This document shows positions 39,276 to 49,721 of a stretch of DNA of 64,000 nucleotides, piece after piece. Both the position numbers and the translations under genes were made by a program. The notes under the pieces are model-generated. The model was not told the origin of the DNA. It was given only the letters and a program-made list of their open reading frames with translations, and did not search any database. Within the stretch, counting starts at the first letter, position 1, and each line of letters opens with the position of its first letter. Source of the DNA: Quillaja saponaria (taxonomy: Eukaryota > Streptophyta > Magnoliopsida > Fabales > Quillajaceae); NCBI GenBank assembly GCA_029379385.1, contig CM055614.1:2418001-2482000 (forward strand), read 5' to 3'.

Positions 39276-39751
39276 TTCTAAATTCAGATCCATGTATAAT
39301 AATTATGATGCAACTAAACTAAACGTGAAGGCACCACTGACCGTTAGCAAGTTAATGAAGTCTAATGAAGTATTCTTTAATAATGTAGTAGTGTCAATGT
39401 GTCATCCAATATATAAGATTAAAACTACTAAAACATAATAGATATACATTATTGAAGTTTCATAATATATAGTTGCAGTTGCAGGTTACAATCAATCTAA
39501 ACAGCAACAACCGTGGAGGAGAAGTCATCAGCAACAGATACAGAAATGCTCCTCCTACATATGGGACAAGTAGAGGCGCCGGTCATGTAGAAAGACGTGC
39601 ATTCGTCATTTTGAAACGCAAAATTGCATACTCACTTTGCCTCCCTTTCCATCTTGTACAAAAAAGGGCAATAATGTCACTTCACCTGAACTGAATAAAC
39701 CGGTACAAAATCCTAGCTCCAAAACCCTAGCTCGGCATCAAACAGATAATC
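39276..39751. other. Spacer upstream of the small conserved gene
   Basis: No LRR or other receptor sequence continues here from the kinase remnant. The last ~100 bases are the probable leader of the next gene (ccaaaaccctagctcggcat, including an AAACCCTAG telo-box-like motif at about 39720). Confidence 0.4.
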
Positions 39752-40039
39752 ATGGGTCTACTCTCTTGGTGGAAAGGCAAGCCACCCCAACCCGAAGGAA
39801 AATCCACGCCGAGCCCGAATGTGCAACCGAAGCCGGCTGAAGTACCGGGGATGAATGGTGCCGTCGAGGTTCCCAGACCCGCCAGTATAACCGTTTTCGA
39901 GTTCGGTTCAGTTGCTGCGTCGGCGGACAAGGTTACGCTAGCTGGGTTTTGTCCGGTCTCCGAAGAGCTCGAGCCTTGCCGGTGGGAGATCCTTCCGGCG
40001 AGTGGGTCCGACGCACCACAGTTTCGTGTGGTCTTCTGA
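39752..40039 (+). CDS. Small conserved plant protein of unknown function
   Basis: Single-exon frame of 95 codons that looks complete. It has an N-terminal MGLLSWWKGK, a proline/serine/lysine-rich linker, then a compact conserved half beginning GMNGAVEVPRPASITVFEFG and ending RWEILPASGSDAPQFRVVF. I recognise this pattern as a small protein family found across flowering plants, but no function is known to me. No signal peptide is clear; the N-terminal glycine after Met could permit N-myristoylation, which is speculative. The GC-rich frame (about 55-60%) stands out from the AT-rich surroundings, supporting a real gene. It is intact, unlike its neighbours. Confidence 0.82.
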   Translation: MGLLSWWKGKPPQPEGKSTPSPNVQPKPAEVPGMNGAVEVPRPASITVFEFGSVAASADKVTLAGFCPVSEELEPCRWEILPASGSDAPQFRVVF

Positions 40040-40904
40040 GAGAATTTTATTGTAAGCATAATGAAATCAATACTCTTGTGGTTGGTTTTTGTGAAATTTG
40101 AAGATATGTTGCGTATTCATGTGAACATTGCTGTAACTGGATTCACTGTAATGAAAAAAAATGGTTCTTTGTAATACTATACTTGTTTTCTCTAGCTAAT
40201 TTAATTTTAGTTAAGGTATGAGATTGACGCTTTCCTTGGAGAGCTTAAAAGAAATATATTCAGAAACAAAAATAATTCATTTTTAATCCAATTAAAAATT
40301 ACCTTGAACATCTGCCCTGTTTTCAATTTGGCTTCATACTGGGTTGGAATTTGATAGTGTGAAACTAAGTTTGAAGTTGAATTTTTTTAGTATCTGCAAT
40401 CTGCATAATGTGTACCACTAAACGATAGCATCCCATTTTTATCATTCCGGTTCTATAGCATGTTAGTTGTTCGTACAAAAGCAAGGCTACAATGTGGTTG
40501 TGAAGTTATTGGCACTATTTTCCAAAGAAACCTATGATGGATAGAAAAATTTTCACAATATAATTGTAACCTAGTTCTGGTTGACAGTAAGTCTTTGAAT
40601 TGGTTGGGGTTAAACATATGTGCTGGTCTCTTTCACTACTTGAATGTTAAGCTGCATGGTTTTTTCACTATCTGTTTATAATTTGGAAGCAGAACTGTAT
40701 AAATAGATTACTATATGTTGGAATGTATAGCTAAGTGAGTCCGGGTTGAATAACTGATTCTCTGAACAAACACCCCCTCCCTAAAAAAAAAGGACAGCTT
40801 CTAACTCTAGAAATCTTTCTGTTGTGTCTGTATTAGATTCTTTCTCGGATTCCTTTTGGACAGATACACAATAAAATTGATGAACTATTCTGTTGATTTT
40901 CTAT

Positions 40905-41075
40905 TGAGTTGAGTTTCAGTTTAGTAATTAGTATTGTTTACTGACAGAGTCCTGTTAACCGTTTAGTAATTAGCGAGTTGAGTTTCAGTTTAGTAATTAG
41001 TAATTAGTATTGTTTACTGACATTGTCCTGTTAACTGTTCTAGTATTGTTTACTGACATAGTCTTGTTGCAGTGA
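40905..41075. repeat. Short tandem repeat, about 66-bp unit, 2.5 copies
   Basis: The phrases gagttgagtttcagtttagt and tattgtttactgacagagtc recur at about 40909, 40975 and (partial) 41043, with ttaaccg/ttaactg junctions. The unit has no coding content. Confidence 0.75.
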
Positions 41076-41784
41076 TCTTCAGTTAGCTGAACTGTTGATA
41101 GAATTTGAGAGTCATTATGTTAAAAGTCTGAACACCTGAAATATTGTTGATGTCAAAGTTATTAATTGTATGTTTTATGTTTTGAGTTTCAAAACGGAGT
41201 ATCAAATCTGTTCAAAATGACATAAATTTGCAGTCTATTGCTATGTTTCCTTGGTAGACAGCCTATCATCCTTGGGGCATTGTTCCTTTCTGTCTTTTAT
41301 TGATAGCATTTTTATTACAAACCCAGCAAGAGCAACAATATACGTAAACTGAAAGACAAAAAATAGGGGAAGGGAAGAGCCTCTGTAGAGTGTTCTCTTA
41401 CTGATTTTGCATACTAAGCAAAAGTTGTCCAAGGCTCCAAGCTATCAATTCTTCAAGTTTGTGGATTATGGCATTACGCATATTATTACTATTCTTTCTT
41501 TTGGTAAATTCAAGCTTCTTTAAGACCACAAACATCCCCATTCGATTTCTATTGTTAATTTGATCTTAAATGACAACAAACGATGTGCCACTTTACAAAT
41601 TTTCATATGTAATTCGTAATTCCGTGTATGCTCTCAACATTCATGTCAAAGAGAGATCACCAGCATGACATAGGTTCAGTAACATCAAATAAGGAAAATC
41701 TTTTATTTTTGTTTTATATTCATCTAAAATTAAATTATTTAAATGGTTGAGATTCTAAAAAATAATGTGGATGACTAACATTAA

Positions 41785-41905
41785 AAGAATTTTATAAATT
41801 CTACCTAATAAAAAATTCTAGCAGATCTGGATCCAAAAGAATTTTATAAATTCTACTAATAAAGAATTTTAGTAATTCTACCAATAAAAAATTTTAGAAA
41901 AGCCG
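41785..41905. repeat. AT-rich tandem repeat, about 30-45 bp unit
   Basis: Three imperfect copies of an aattttataaattctac...taataaaaaattttag unit, the first two separated by the related motifs gatctggatcc and gccggatct. Confidence 0.6.
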
Positions 41906-42531
41906 GATCTAAATAACATATACACTATTATGTCTATGCGCCAATATGAAATTGGTGTTATTGCAGCTTCACTAGCCCAAATGGTATTTCAATTTAGAAA
42001 CTTGTGATACTCACTTTTCTGCAAACTTCCACCGCATCAGCGTTTCATAGATCTCTGGAACTAATTTAGGGAGCAGTAGTTATTTTAAAATAATGCCACA
42101 GATCACAATCTCATGGAGCATTTCGTCTGTCATGTATTTGTACTCTGAACGAAAACTGAAAACAAAAAATTCTAATTATAAAGTCATTTGCTACTAGATA
42201 TCAAACTTGGCAAGCTATATATTGAAGAAGCAACTGATAAAGCCTTTACAATCAACTTTAAATCCATTTTTTATATGTTATCATTAACAGACCCAACCAT
42301 TTTGCAAACACAGGTTTCAAAGATGGTACAATATTGCAGCAAATGATCTGTATCATGACTCTCATCGGAGCGTTTGATATGAAGCTCAGAAAAGCAGAGC
42401 TAACAATTACTGAATCCACAAGAAGTAAATACAAGGGTGATGCTCAGAAAAGGAACAACTAGATGGCACACGTGGCACACATAGGGTGCAATACTTTTAG
42501 ACACAAATGGATTATGGACGCTAACCACATA

Positions 42532-43747
42532 TCAAAGAAAGCTATAATCATTTTCATCATTCATCTGTATGTAACACATTATGGCTAATACTAATATGAA
42601 AAAGGAGGCGAGCTCCATTGCCAATGCTCCCCAACCTATTACACCAGCATGCTTTAGTATAGATGGTATGGCAATGCTACCAACAGCTGAAGCTCCAGTC
42701 AAGAACTTGGTTGCATTCACCCAGCTGCTCAACAATTCGGCAGGAAGCAATAATGAAATTGGATAATTCAATTCTCATGCTTTAGATAGGAAAAGTCAAA
42801 TCATATACATATCAAAGGAAAAGCTCTTACTTGTCCTCAGATTCAGAAAGTAAAGATGAACTATCAGACCCAGCAAAGAACAGAAGAGGCATTGGAAGAA
42901 GCACATACATTATCACTGCAAGAAAAAAAAGCTTAGGAAAAAATAACAGAGATGATGGATAAAATCATGCGTGTACATGTTTTTTTTGAGTGTCCAGGAC
43001 CAATTAGCTACATGCAACTGCACATTAAAATTTCTTTTGATAAGTTTGATCTAATTAAGAGTATTATTTATAAATCTGAAAGCAATTTTACACATTAAAA
43101 GAATCATTATAATAAATCTAAAACGTGAAGAAACATAATCATTGTTGCAAGAACACAGACAGCTGGCACATCCAACTTGAGAAGTACCCATAAGAATTCC
43201 AATTCGGCTACTGTAGTTGTAGGAAACATTTAAATAAAAATTTGATTAGGTGAGTACTGTGACATCCCGTGATACAAGTAAAACATCATTTCTCGACTCA
43301 TAATTACGACATCTTCAGTTCTAGCTTGAAACCTTTGACATCACTAAGTAGGGAGTTGTTATACTGTCAGATTAACTTGCAGCACATAAAGCAGAGGAAA
43401 AATTAGTATTCTCAAACTTCATCACTTACAAAATAGAAAAAAGTCTCCACCTTGATAATAAAACTAAAACCACTAATATCAAAGAACAAAAACTTGAGCT
43501 ACTCACCAGTGAGCATTGGCCACCAATTATTATATAAAGCACATGCCTACCACAAGATAAAAAGATAAGTGAGTAGTGATGGTCTTGAAGACATGTCTGA
43601 TACATAATTATACAACAAGTAAATAACTAATAAAGAACAATACAGACCAAAATTTGCAATACAATTCCTCCAGAGACCAAAATTGCCAGAAAGACAAGTT
43701 TTCCAATGTTTAAGCAGGACTTGGACATAACCCGGTAAGTCTGCCAT
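42532..43747 (-). CDS. VPS55: VPS55 homologue, one frameshift
   Basis: Small four-helix membrane protein of the Vps55/LEPROT family, needed for late-endosome to vacuole sorting. Exons 43747-43648, 43546-43507, 42915-42831 and 42727-42532 give 421 nt. Without one surplus base that is 139 residues, the family's length. Recognised parts: MADLPGYVQ, then in the +1 frame CLNIGKLVFLAILVSGGIVL, then ALYNNWWPMLT, YVLLPMPLLFFAGSDSSS, SWVNATKFLTGASAVGSIAI and LKHAGVIGWGALAMELASFF. The extra base lies at about 43718-43722 (caa-gtcc-tgc). As written, translation goes out of frame after residue 9. The exon-1 donor (ttg|gtctgt) is GT but weak. Since all other exons and splice sites are intact, a base-call insertion is as likely as a real pseudogene. 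Confidence 0.88.
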
Positions 43748-43777
43748 AATCAAATCTGACTCACCACATGGAGAAAA

Positions 43778-45200
43778 ACTGAAACAAAATGAAATAAACA
43801 TGAAGCTATTAACAAAGAAGATGGTAACAGAACACTAAAATGAAGAAGCAATCGTATAAACCAAGTAAGTGAAATGCAAGAAAGTCATGCCCGTTAACAT
43901 TGTCAAGATTTAGGAGGCAGTTACTTCACCAAAGTATCAATTTGTTTTTATTATTGAAAATTATGGAAGAAGCTTCTTTAATTTACTGTTTATCATCATA
44001 TAATAGAAAGTGCTCCGTCTACTATGAGAAGGAATACCCAGTTGCACAAGATTGCAAACAGTATTTCAAATCTTCAGAAATATGAATTTTTTCTAAAGGA
44101 GAAAAAAAAAAAAAAGTACAAAGTATTTTCTTTAATAACAACCGGTTAGTGGGTTACTAGGTAGTGCACAAACTACATAATATTTGTAAGCTAGCCCCAA
44201 ATAACTATTATAAAACCCTGCTAAGCTTACTTGAATTGGACGCTTAATACAATTGTTAAAAAGGTAAACAAAATATTAAGACCAGACAGGTTGGAGCAAA
44301 ATACAAACTCATAAGGTTTCAAAAGTAAGCACAATCTTTGGTGATCCCAATATCTAAGATAAGCAAAGGTAGAGACCACCCAATATTATCTGTTATCATG
44401 CTAGACATTCCACTCAAAACGCATCAACTTAAACATTCCCAAATACACTATAGAAAACTACTGCATTTTCAGCTCCCATTTTACTGTTTTAACTTCTTTT
44501 TTTGTTGGTAAGGCTAATAAGCTGTAACAGGGTTGGTGACTGAACCTTATACCTCCAGTCTCTTGACCGCCTGGACACAGACAGGGTAGCATTTTTACTG
44601 ATAAGTTTGTGAACTCAACTCTCTTTGTGCAGTGATTTTTCATTACTCAAATTGTCAAACACCATAATCAATATCACCAACATCATTTTTTCTCATACGA
44701 TGCAGTTCAACAAAACCCACATAAGTTAAGCTTCTCACTTGATTCTGCAAAATGATCACAAGGTGACCTATCACATGCTACAGTAAAAGAGAGAGAACTC
44801 AATAGATGATGTCATTGACAATTACGTTCAGAATTGGAAAGAGAATTCAAGTCTTCTATAATAAATTTCAAAAATCAAAATTAACAATTCAGAGGAAGCC
44901 ACCGAAAGCAACAGAGAAAGTATATACTATTACAACGCGCAGCCTACAATCAAAATCAAAACCTCGGAGTTAACAATCAATGCAACTTACGAGAATTCAA
45001 GATGGATGGAAACCCCGGTTTGCCAGAAAATTTGAGGAATGCGAAACAGAAACCGGAATGTGTAAAGGTCGAAACTTTTTTGCCTAAACTGATTAGGTGT
45101 CGAAAACGCAACCAGAAGGCCGTAGGGAATCCACCAGAAAGTCTTGATGGAAAACGTACCGCAGAGATCATCCGGTATAGAATAATGGTATATTATATTT
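43778..45200 (-). other. VPS55 5' leader with a probable 1.2-kb UTR intron
   Basis: A strong acceptor (ttttgtttcag) ends at 43779 just upstream of the VPS55 ATG, and a strong donor (ctc|gtaagttg) lies at 44991/44990. They suggest a leader exon of uncertain start (up to about 45200) joined to the coding exon. The leader's last 30 bases include atgtggtga, a two-codon upstream frame. No other gene is recognisable in 43800-45200. Confidence 0.45.
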
Positions 45201-45451
45201 TTGTCCTTATAATTCACAAATATTTCAATTTAGTCCTATAATTTTTATTTTTTAGCATTGTTATCTAAATGTTTTCCAAAAATTAACAGCCGACCCGGGT
45301 CGGAATGCGGACCCATAACCATTTGAGTTACTCAAACTCGGGCCCCGACAATCTGCCCCTTCTTCTTTCTCTTTGCCTGCGATTATGAGAAACTCAAACT
45401 CTCCAATGTCCAATCCTATGAATTGCACGCAGAAGAAACATCGAAGACCCA

Positions 45452-45692
45452 ATGGGCAATTACTCTAATGAAAAACTTCCAACTTCTTCTGCTTCCTATT
45501 CTTCATTGAAATCGTTAATGGAACCACCCCAGAGTTTCTTTCCCTTAAAGCGCGAGTTCTTGAAGCTCATCGTCGTGCTCGCATTGGTATTATCAGCTGC
45601 TGTGCTCTCCAATTTCTTGACCACAGCTCTAATTATCCGACGCCCAAGACCCTTCTGCTATAGCAATTTGGATTTTCCAGATTCATTTTCTG
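45452..45692 (+). pseudogene. Orphan first exon of a single-pass membrane protein
   Basis: A convincing first exon: MGNYSNEKLPTSSASYSSLK, then EPPQSFFPLKREFLKLIVVL leading into a transmembrane helix (VLALVLSAAVLSNFLTTALI), then RRPRPFCYSNLDFPDSFS, ending at a good donor (tctg|gtgagctt). The pattern resembles the N-terminus of plant proteins with a MAN1-Src1p C-terminal domain, which continue with a cysteine-rich CEPCP-type segment. I could not find that segment or any later exon in the 4 kb before the next gene. The gene therefore looks truncated here, unless its introns are very long. It is divergent from VPS55, with starts 1.7 kb apart. Confidence 0.45.
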
Positions 45693-48239
45693 GTGAGCTT
45701 CTGACGTCTTTTATTTCTTACTTACATGATTCAATTGATTCTAAAAAAGATGGGATGTGGGTACTTGGATTTTATCGGGTTTCTTCACTACTTTGAAGCC
45801 CAGTTATGGCTTTAATTCTCTTTTTTTTCTTTTTTTTCAACTTAGATGACCAAGCTAACTAGCCATTAACTTATTCAAATCCCTAAAGTTGGTGAAGGGT
45901 GAATCAAAAGTGGTATGGGAATACCAAGGTATAAACTGTACTAATATTTTTTAGCAGCCAAAATACTGACATGGGATTCCAAATTGGCCAAATAGAAATC
46001 TGTAGTATGGCTAATTACTATATTATAGGAATTAGGAAACCCTGTCAAGGCTTTCTTGGCTTCTGAGATAATGGTTTATGTATATTTTAATGTAGACTTA
46101 CACACCTAAACTAAGCTTAAATGAGAATAGTCGCATGTTCTTAGTTGTCATTTGTGGATAATTAACTTCATCTTGGGAATTCTTTCCTCAAGTATTAGCA
46201 CTATTTTTTTCTTGTAAAAAAATGGGTCATTTACTTTTGTAATCTGCAACTTTGACCCAGAGTTCCTTTAATGTCCTACAGTTGAAGGCTCTTTGAGCTC
46301 TTCAAGGATAAAGAGGAAAAGAGAGGTGAGCAATATATCCAGATAAGGTATGGGCATAAATCCTAATCAGGGCCACCACAATTTGAAGGCTGGTGAGTTG
46401 CTATACTTCTCATTTATTCTCCGCAATTTTGCTTTTCTTTGTTGCTTGCCCAGACATAGTTGAATTATAATGTAATGCCACAATTTTGATACAGAGCCTA
46501 AGGAACTCATTTTTTGATATGGAGAGTTGGAGACAATTTTGAAAAGCTACTGCATTCCTATTCGCGGTTAATGTCGGAGAAAACAGCTCATAGTGTAGCA
46601 AAAAAATTTGGTCAAGCTTAAATGTACAGAGGAGGCTAGGTAACATGCTTGAGGAATGTATAGTGCAAGTTATCAGATTGATTTATAACCTAATATTAAA
46701 AAAATAAAACAAAAAATACAGAACCCATATTGCTGTTGAAATTAGCTCAGAAGCCTGGGGATTTCCTATACATCTATTCCTTGGTTCCTGTCCTGTCACA
46801 TGGTGAATGGCTGTCAGGCAGAATCTTGTTTATTCTGTTTACCACTTCAGCTCAGCAAGGGCACCAAATGCTGCATTTCTTTGTTGCTGTTCCCATCTCA
46901 ACTGAAGTGATAGTACTTAGCATGGGCTCATTAGTATTGTTGGTAATACATGGCATGGGCTTAGCTTCATAACATTAATCTCTGGTCTGGATTTGTTTAC
47001 CAATCTGTGCAGGATATTCCCGGAGACTTTGTAGGTTTGGCAACTGATATACTCCCAGTTCTTAAGCAAATGCTCCATTTTTGTTTCCTTTATGATGGTC
47101 CGTGTAATGTAACCCCATAGATCTCATGAATGCACTATGCATTCTGGTCATACCGACTAATTTCGATCTTCCCCGTTCTGAAGAATTGCTGATCAAGAAC
47201 TAGAGTTAATGAGACAGTGACATTTAGTTAGAATTGGACAGCAACATATTAATTTCTACCATGTTATTTTGTCTTTGTGGGTTTTCATTGTTTTCTGTCT
47301 TTTTTCTTTTCTTTTTTTTTCTTGTGGGCTTCCCTTATCTTCTGTCTTTTTGCTTCAAAATATTCTAGACTGCCATTATTGCTGTTATCCGGTTATTGAC
47401 TTACTGTACAAACCTTGACCTTCGAGGCAAAACTGTATCTTTTACGTTTATGTAGTGAGGTCTCAGTGCACACTACAAAGTCTTCTCACGTTGGTGGCAA
47501 CCTCGTGTCGGTATTGGATCTGATGAAGAAATGAAATTATAATGATCTAACATTCAACGCCACCTTTTATTATTGCCATAGGATATTTTCTTATTGCTCT
47601 ATTTTGATATTTTCTATTATTATTTAAGAAATTACTATATATATTGTATTTGAAAAGAGTGGGAGAATCTGTTGTCCTCTGAGTAGAATGATTAAATTCT
47701 AACGGTGCAATCTCCTTTTTCTTTTGGAGAAAGGCTCAAGTCATTAACGTTGGAATCATTCATAAACAAATATTTTTGAAGATCTGGAATTTTGTTTAAT
47801 CAATGACATCAATACTTTATTGATATAGTTTCAATTGAGTTGAGATGACATCAATATTATATTTACCAATTAATTATTATCTCAATTAGTATATACAGTT
47901 CTTTATATTTATTGTTTATCTAGATTTGAACCCGTAATTTACGATTGTCATTCGAAAACTCTTCACCCACAATTCAAAATATCACCCTCTTTTACCTAGA
48001 CATATAAAATCTCTTACCCAATTCAGCAAGTGCTTTTGTTGCTAAAATCTCAAAAAGGTTTCAACTGGTTTCATAAGTACGTCATACAATATATAATTGA
48101 AGCATGGTTTAAAATTTTAGTTAAGGATGCAATTTTTTCATTTTTGTTCTAATATTAGATAATTATCTTGTTATTCCGAATATAATCTAGTTATGCATCC
48201 CTAAGGTAGGCATACAAAATGATTTTAAGGACGATGTAT
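45693..48239. other. Spacer without recognisable exons
   Basis: This is where later exons of the orphan membrane-protein gene would be expected. I scanned it on the + strand for a cysteine-rich CEPCP/NGEC segment and for long frames; nothing convincing appears. A poly-T/C stretch lies near 47290-47325. The stretch 47570-48230 is AT-rich. Confidence 0.4.
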
Positions 48240-48379
48240 CCCGTGGTTGTGTCGTACGCCCCAGCGTAGGGCACCAGAACCGTGTCGGCGGATAACTCGA
48301 ACAAAGGGGTCCAGTGAGTCCAACTGTCAAAGGTCTCTCCCTCGTCTCCGCCAGTCATGTTTTAACTTTGTAAATGTAT

Positions 48380-49690
48380 ATTATAGTAACATTAAGCACG
48401 GCCTCTCTCTCACTCCCTCTCCCCCTTTTCAGCTACTTACTGAGACGCTCCCACCTGAGCCATTTCCTTCAGCGTGGAAGATCTGGAGCCACAGATAGTG
48501 AGAGAGCTTCAAAGTTCAAAAATTTGCATAGCATATCGCTGCCCATTTTATTTTTTCCCCAGGTTAGCCATCTCTTTCTTCTCCCTTAACTTTTCCTACT
48601 GCCCTGCTATTCTAACATGCGTCCTCTTCATTTTTCTATGGGTTTCTTAATTTGATGTAGAAAAGGTATTACTTTCACTTTATTTTTCCTTTCTGACGTC
48701 AATCAACTTTTGCTTTGGCCCAAAGTAATCAGATTTAGATTTAAGTTTTCTGATCGTTTCACAATTTCAGTTCAGATTTACAGTAATATTTTGCGCCTTT
48801 TTCGTTTTGGTTTCGAGAGCGTTAATCTTGATCTAGTTGATTATGTAGATCAATACAACCGTGACAATACGCCTGCCGGCTCATGCAGGTCAATACAACA
48901 CTGTGAATTGGACTACCGATTAATCTGTTTTATTGTACATAAAAAACATTAGGATTTTGGGGTGTGGCCGTGTGGGGACATATAAGTCTTGAAAGTTACT
49001 GAAGATATACTTAGCTATGTCTGCTTTTAAGAGGATGAATGTATCAGTATAAAACCATGGGATATCGATGGTTTATGGAATTTACCAGTGATTCAGTGTA
49101 ACTCTTTTTTCTTTTCTTTTTTTCTTTTTTCTTGTTGTATGAACCATTTATTCATATACTAATGCAAATCTGTCTATTTAATATATTGGCATGTTTCAAA
49201 TTGATAATAATGAGTTGAATCCTCCTTCCATGTTTCATATTATTGTACATAAAAACCAAATTAAGTGTCAACGTATCAAGATTGGAAAGAGAGTGAGCTT
49301 ATCTTTATCTGGAACACAGTGTCAAAGTGTGAAGAGTGGAAAGAGAATGAGCTCATCTTAAACTGAAACACAATGTCGAATTACGAAGAGTGGAAAGAGA
49401 ATGAGCTCATTGACTACCACAATTTTATTTTATGATTGCTAGCTGGAACACCTGGCTCAGTTATGCATGTTGAGGAGATTAATATAGTATTAAAATGTTA
49501 TCATCTTAATTGAGATCACAGCAAGCTCCTGTGTAAATTAATTTTCTCAATTATGTTAGGTTAATTTGTCACTTACAACTGTTCATTATGTTCCAACGCT
49601 TTTTCAAAGATTATATGTGCTCCAAGGTTAAACTATTACTTAAGCAGTGAGGATTTGTTGTAATTCTAACTTCAGCACACCTTTTTATAG
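48380..49690 (+). other. PMT gene 5' leader with UTR intron
   Basis: A CT-rich stretch at about 48400-48450 (ctctctctcactccctctcc) looks like a plant 5' UTR. It ends at a candidate donor (ccccag|gttagcc, about 48562) and is rejoined at a candidate acceptor (ttttatag, 49690) 31 bases before the PMT ATG. Inferred from splice-signal quality only. Confidence 0.4.
49267..49412. repeat. 54-bp tandem repeat, about 2.7 copies
   Basis: Units start at 49267, 49321 and 49375, each exactly 54 bp apart, sharing gaagagtggaaagagaatga followed by gctcatc and ending in gaacacagt/gaaacacaat. They lie inside the putative 5' UTR intron of the PMT gene. Confidence 0.85.
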
Positions 49691-49721
49691 GTTGAAGTGA
49701 ATTGTGCCGACCATACCAACC

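Larger units (their letters stand above)
40040..42531. other. Spacer with local tandem repeats
   Basis: Convergent spacer between the small conserved gene and VPS55. Apart from two small tandem repeats it is AT-rich and motif-free. Short frames, such as 41241-41432 minus, show nothing recognisable. Confidence 0.45.
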
